Under the pieces are notes generated by a model, which had not been told where the DNA came from, searched no databases, and saw nothing but the letters and a program-made list of their open reading frames with translations. From Deltaproteobacteria bacterium (GTDB lineage: Bacteria > Desulfobacterota_B > Binatia > UBA9968), in contig JAPUHZ010000162.1 of NCBI GenBank assembly GCA_027297485.1, positions 1 to 31,763 of the forward strand: a stretch of 31,763 nt of DNA. The letters are read 5' to 3'. The translations under genes and the position numbers were made by a program. This document shows, piece by piece, positions 31,654 to 31,763 of the stretch; the stretch's first letter is position 1, and the number at the start of each line of letters is the position of its first letter.

Positions 31654-31763
31654 TTGAAAAGAAAAAAACTAGGTGAAAAGGGCTTTACTCTGATAGAGCT
31701 GGTATTCGTTATCGCCATCATATTGATTTTAACAGCCCTTTTTCTTCCTCCACTCTTCAGCCA
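31654..31763 (+). CDS. pilA-like: Type IV prepilin (N-terminal part; cut by window edge)
   Basis: Start chosen at TTG 31654 because AAGGAAG (31642-31648) sits at the right distance; an in-frame ATG at 31636 has no ribosome site. The product begins with a short basic leader (KRKKLGEKG) and the class III signal cut between Gly and Phe, then FTLIELVFVIAIILILTALF with the conserved Glu at mature position 5. It is processed and methylated by the PilD peptidase and polymerised into the pilus or pseudopilus. Two consecutive prolines follow at about mature 22-23, in the region where many pilins have a single proline. Major pilin or minor subunit cannot be told from 36 residues. Confidence 0.85.
   Translation, partial: MKRKKLGEKGFTLIELVFVIAIILILTALFLPPLFS

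Noticed and set aside
1..31763. CRISPR arrays, rRNA, prophage or intact IS
   Set aside because: No regular spaced direct repeats, no rRNA-like sequence and no transposase, integrase or phage structural gene was seen in the reading frames.

Overview
The window reads as ordinary chromosome from a Gram-negative (diderm) bacterium of roughly 50% GC. Evidence for an outer membrane: a GT9 (heptosyltransferase-type) glycosyltransferase, a secretin, lipoproteins, a PBP1B-type transglycosylase/transpeptidase and a DegP-type protease. CarD next to ispD, a DUF1844 protein, a GspA/ExeA ATPase with a TPR partner, and a PilMNOP/secretin locus under sigma-54 control suggest a Desulfobacterota-, Nitrospirota- or NC10-like lineage. 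That placement is an impression from gene content and cannot be settled here.

Layout. 1-3.5 kb: the end of a VOC-family gene, an orphan periplasmic binding protein, quinolinate synthase nadA (minus strand) with a double-palindrome operator on its promoter, and a divergent HAD 5'-nucleotidase. 3.5-9.7 kb: a minus-strand run PBP1B > TPR lipoprotein > tsaD > ksgA > fpg, ending at a small mobile element. 9.7-12.8 kb: a minus-strand run GT9 > DUF1844 > degP, closed by a strong terminator. 12.8-14.6 kb: cysK-larE on the plus strand. 14.6-18.5 kb: ispD, carD, rimI and a ferredoxin/membrane/HSP20-like fusion gene, all minus strand. 18.6-19.4 kb: tRNA-Cys(GCA) and a DedA protein. 19.4-29.4 kb: one long minus-strand type IV pilus operon, pilB > pilC > pilM-pilN fusion > pilO > pilP > mshL-like secretin, then exeA-SPOR > TPR protein. 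29.6 kb to the end: a divergent membrane-bound sigma-54 activator, a 70-bp tandem duplication carrying a -24/-12 promoter, and the start of a type IV prepilin gene cut by the window edge.

How it fits together. The last 12 kb form a coherent pilus module: assembly ATPase, platform, alignment subcomplex, secretin, a peptidoglycan-linked ATPase/TPR pair probably helping the secretin cross the wall, a dedicated activator, and the pilin it most likely controls. The 3.5-12.8 kb stretch is envelope, translation and repair housekeeping.

The items most worth a second look are: (a) a pair of MITE-like elements with TAATACAAACG termini, in opposite orientation, at the 3' ends of fpg and carD; (b) the duplicated pilin promoter in which the second copy has lost the invariant -12 G; (c) the one-component, membrane-tethered PilS/PilR-like activator; (d) the ferredoxin-membrane-HSP20-like fusion; (e) the tandem operators on the nadA promoter; and (f) structured leaders before carD and ispD. 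No CRISPR array, prophage, rRNA or intact insertion sequence was seen.
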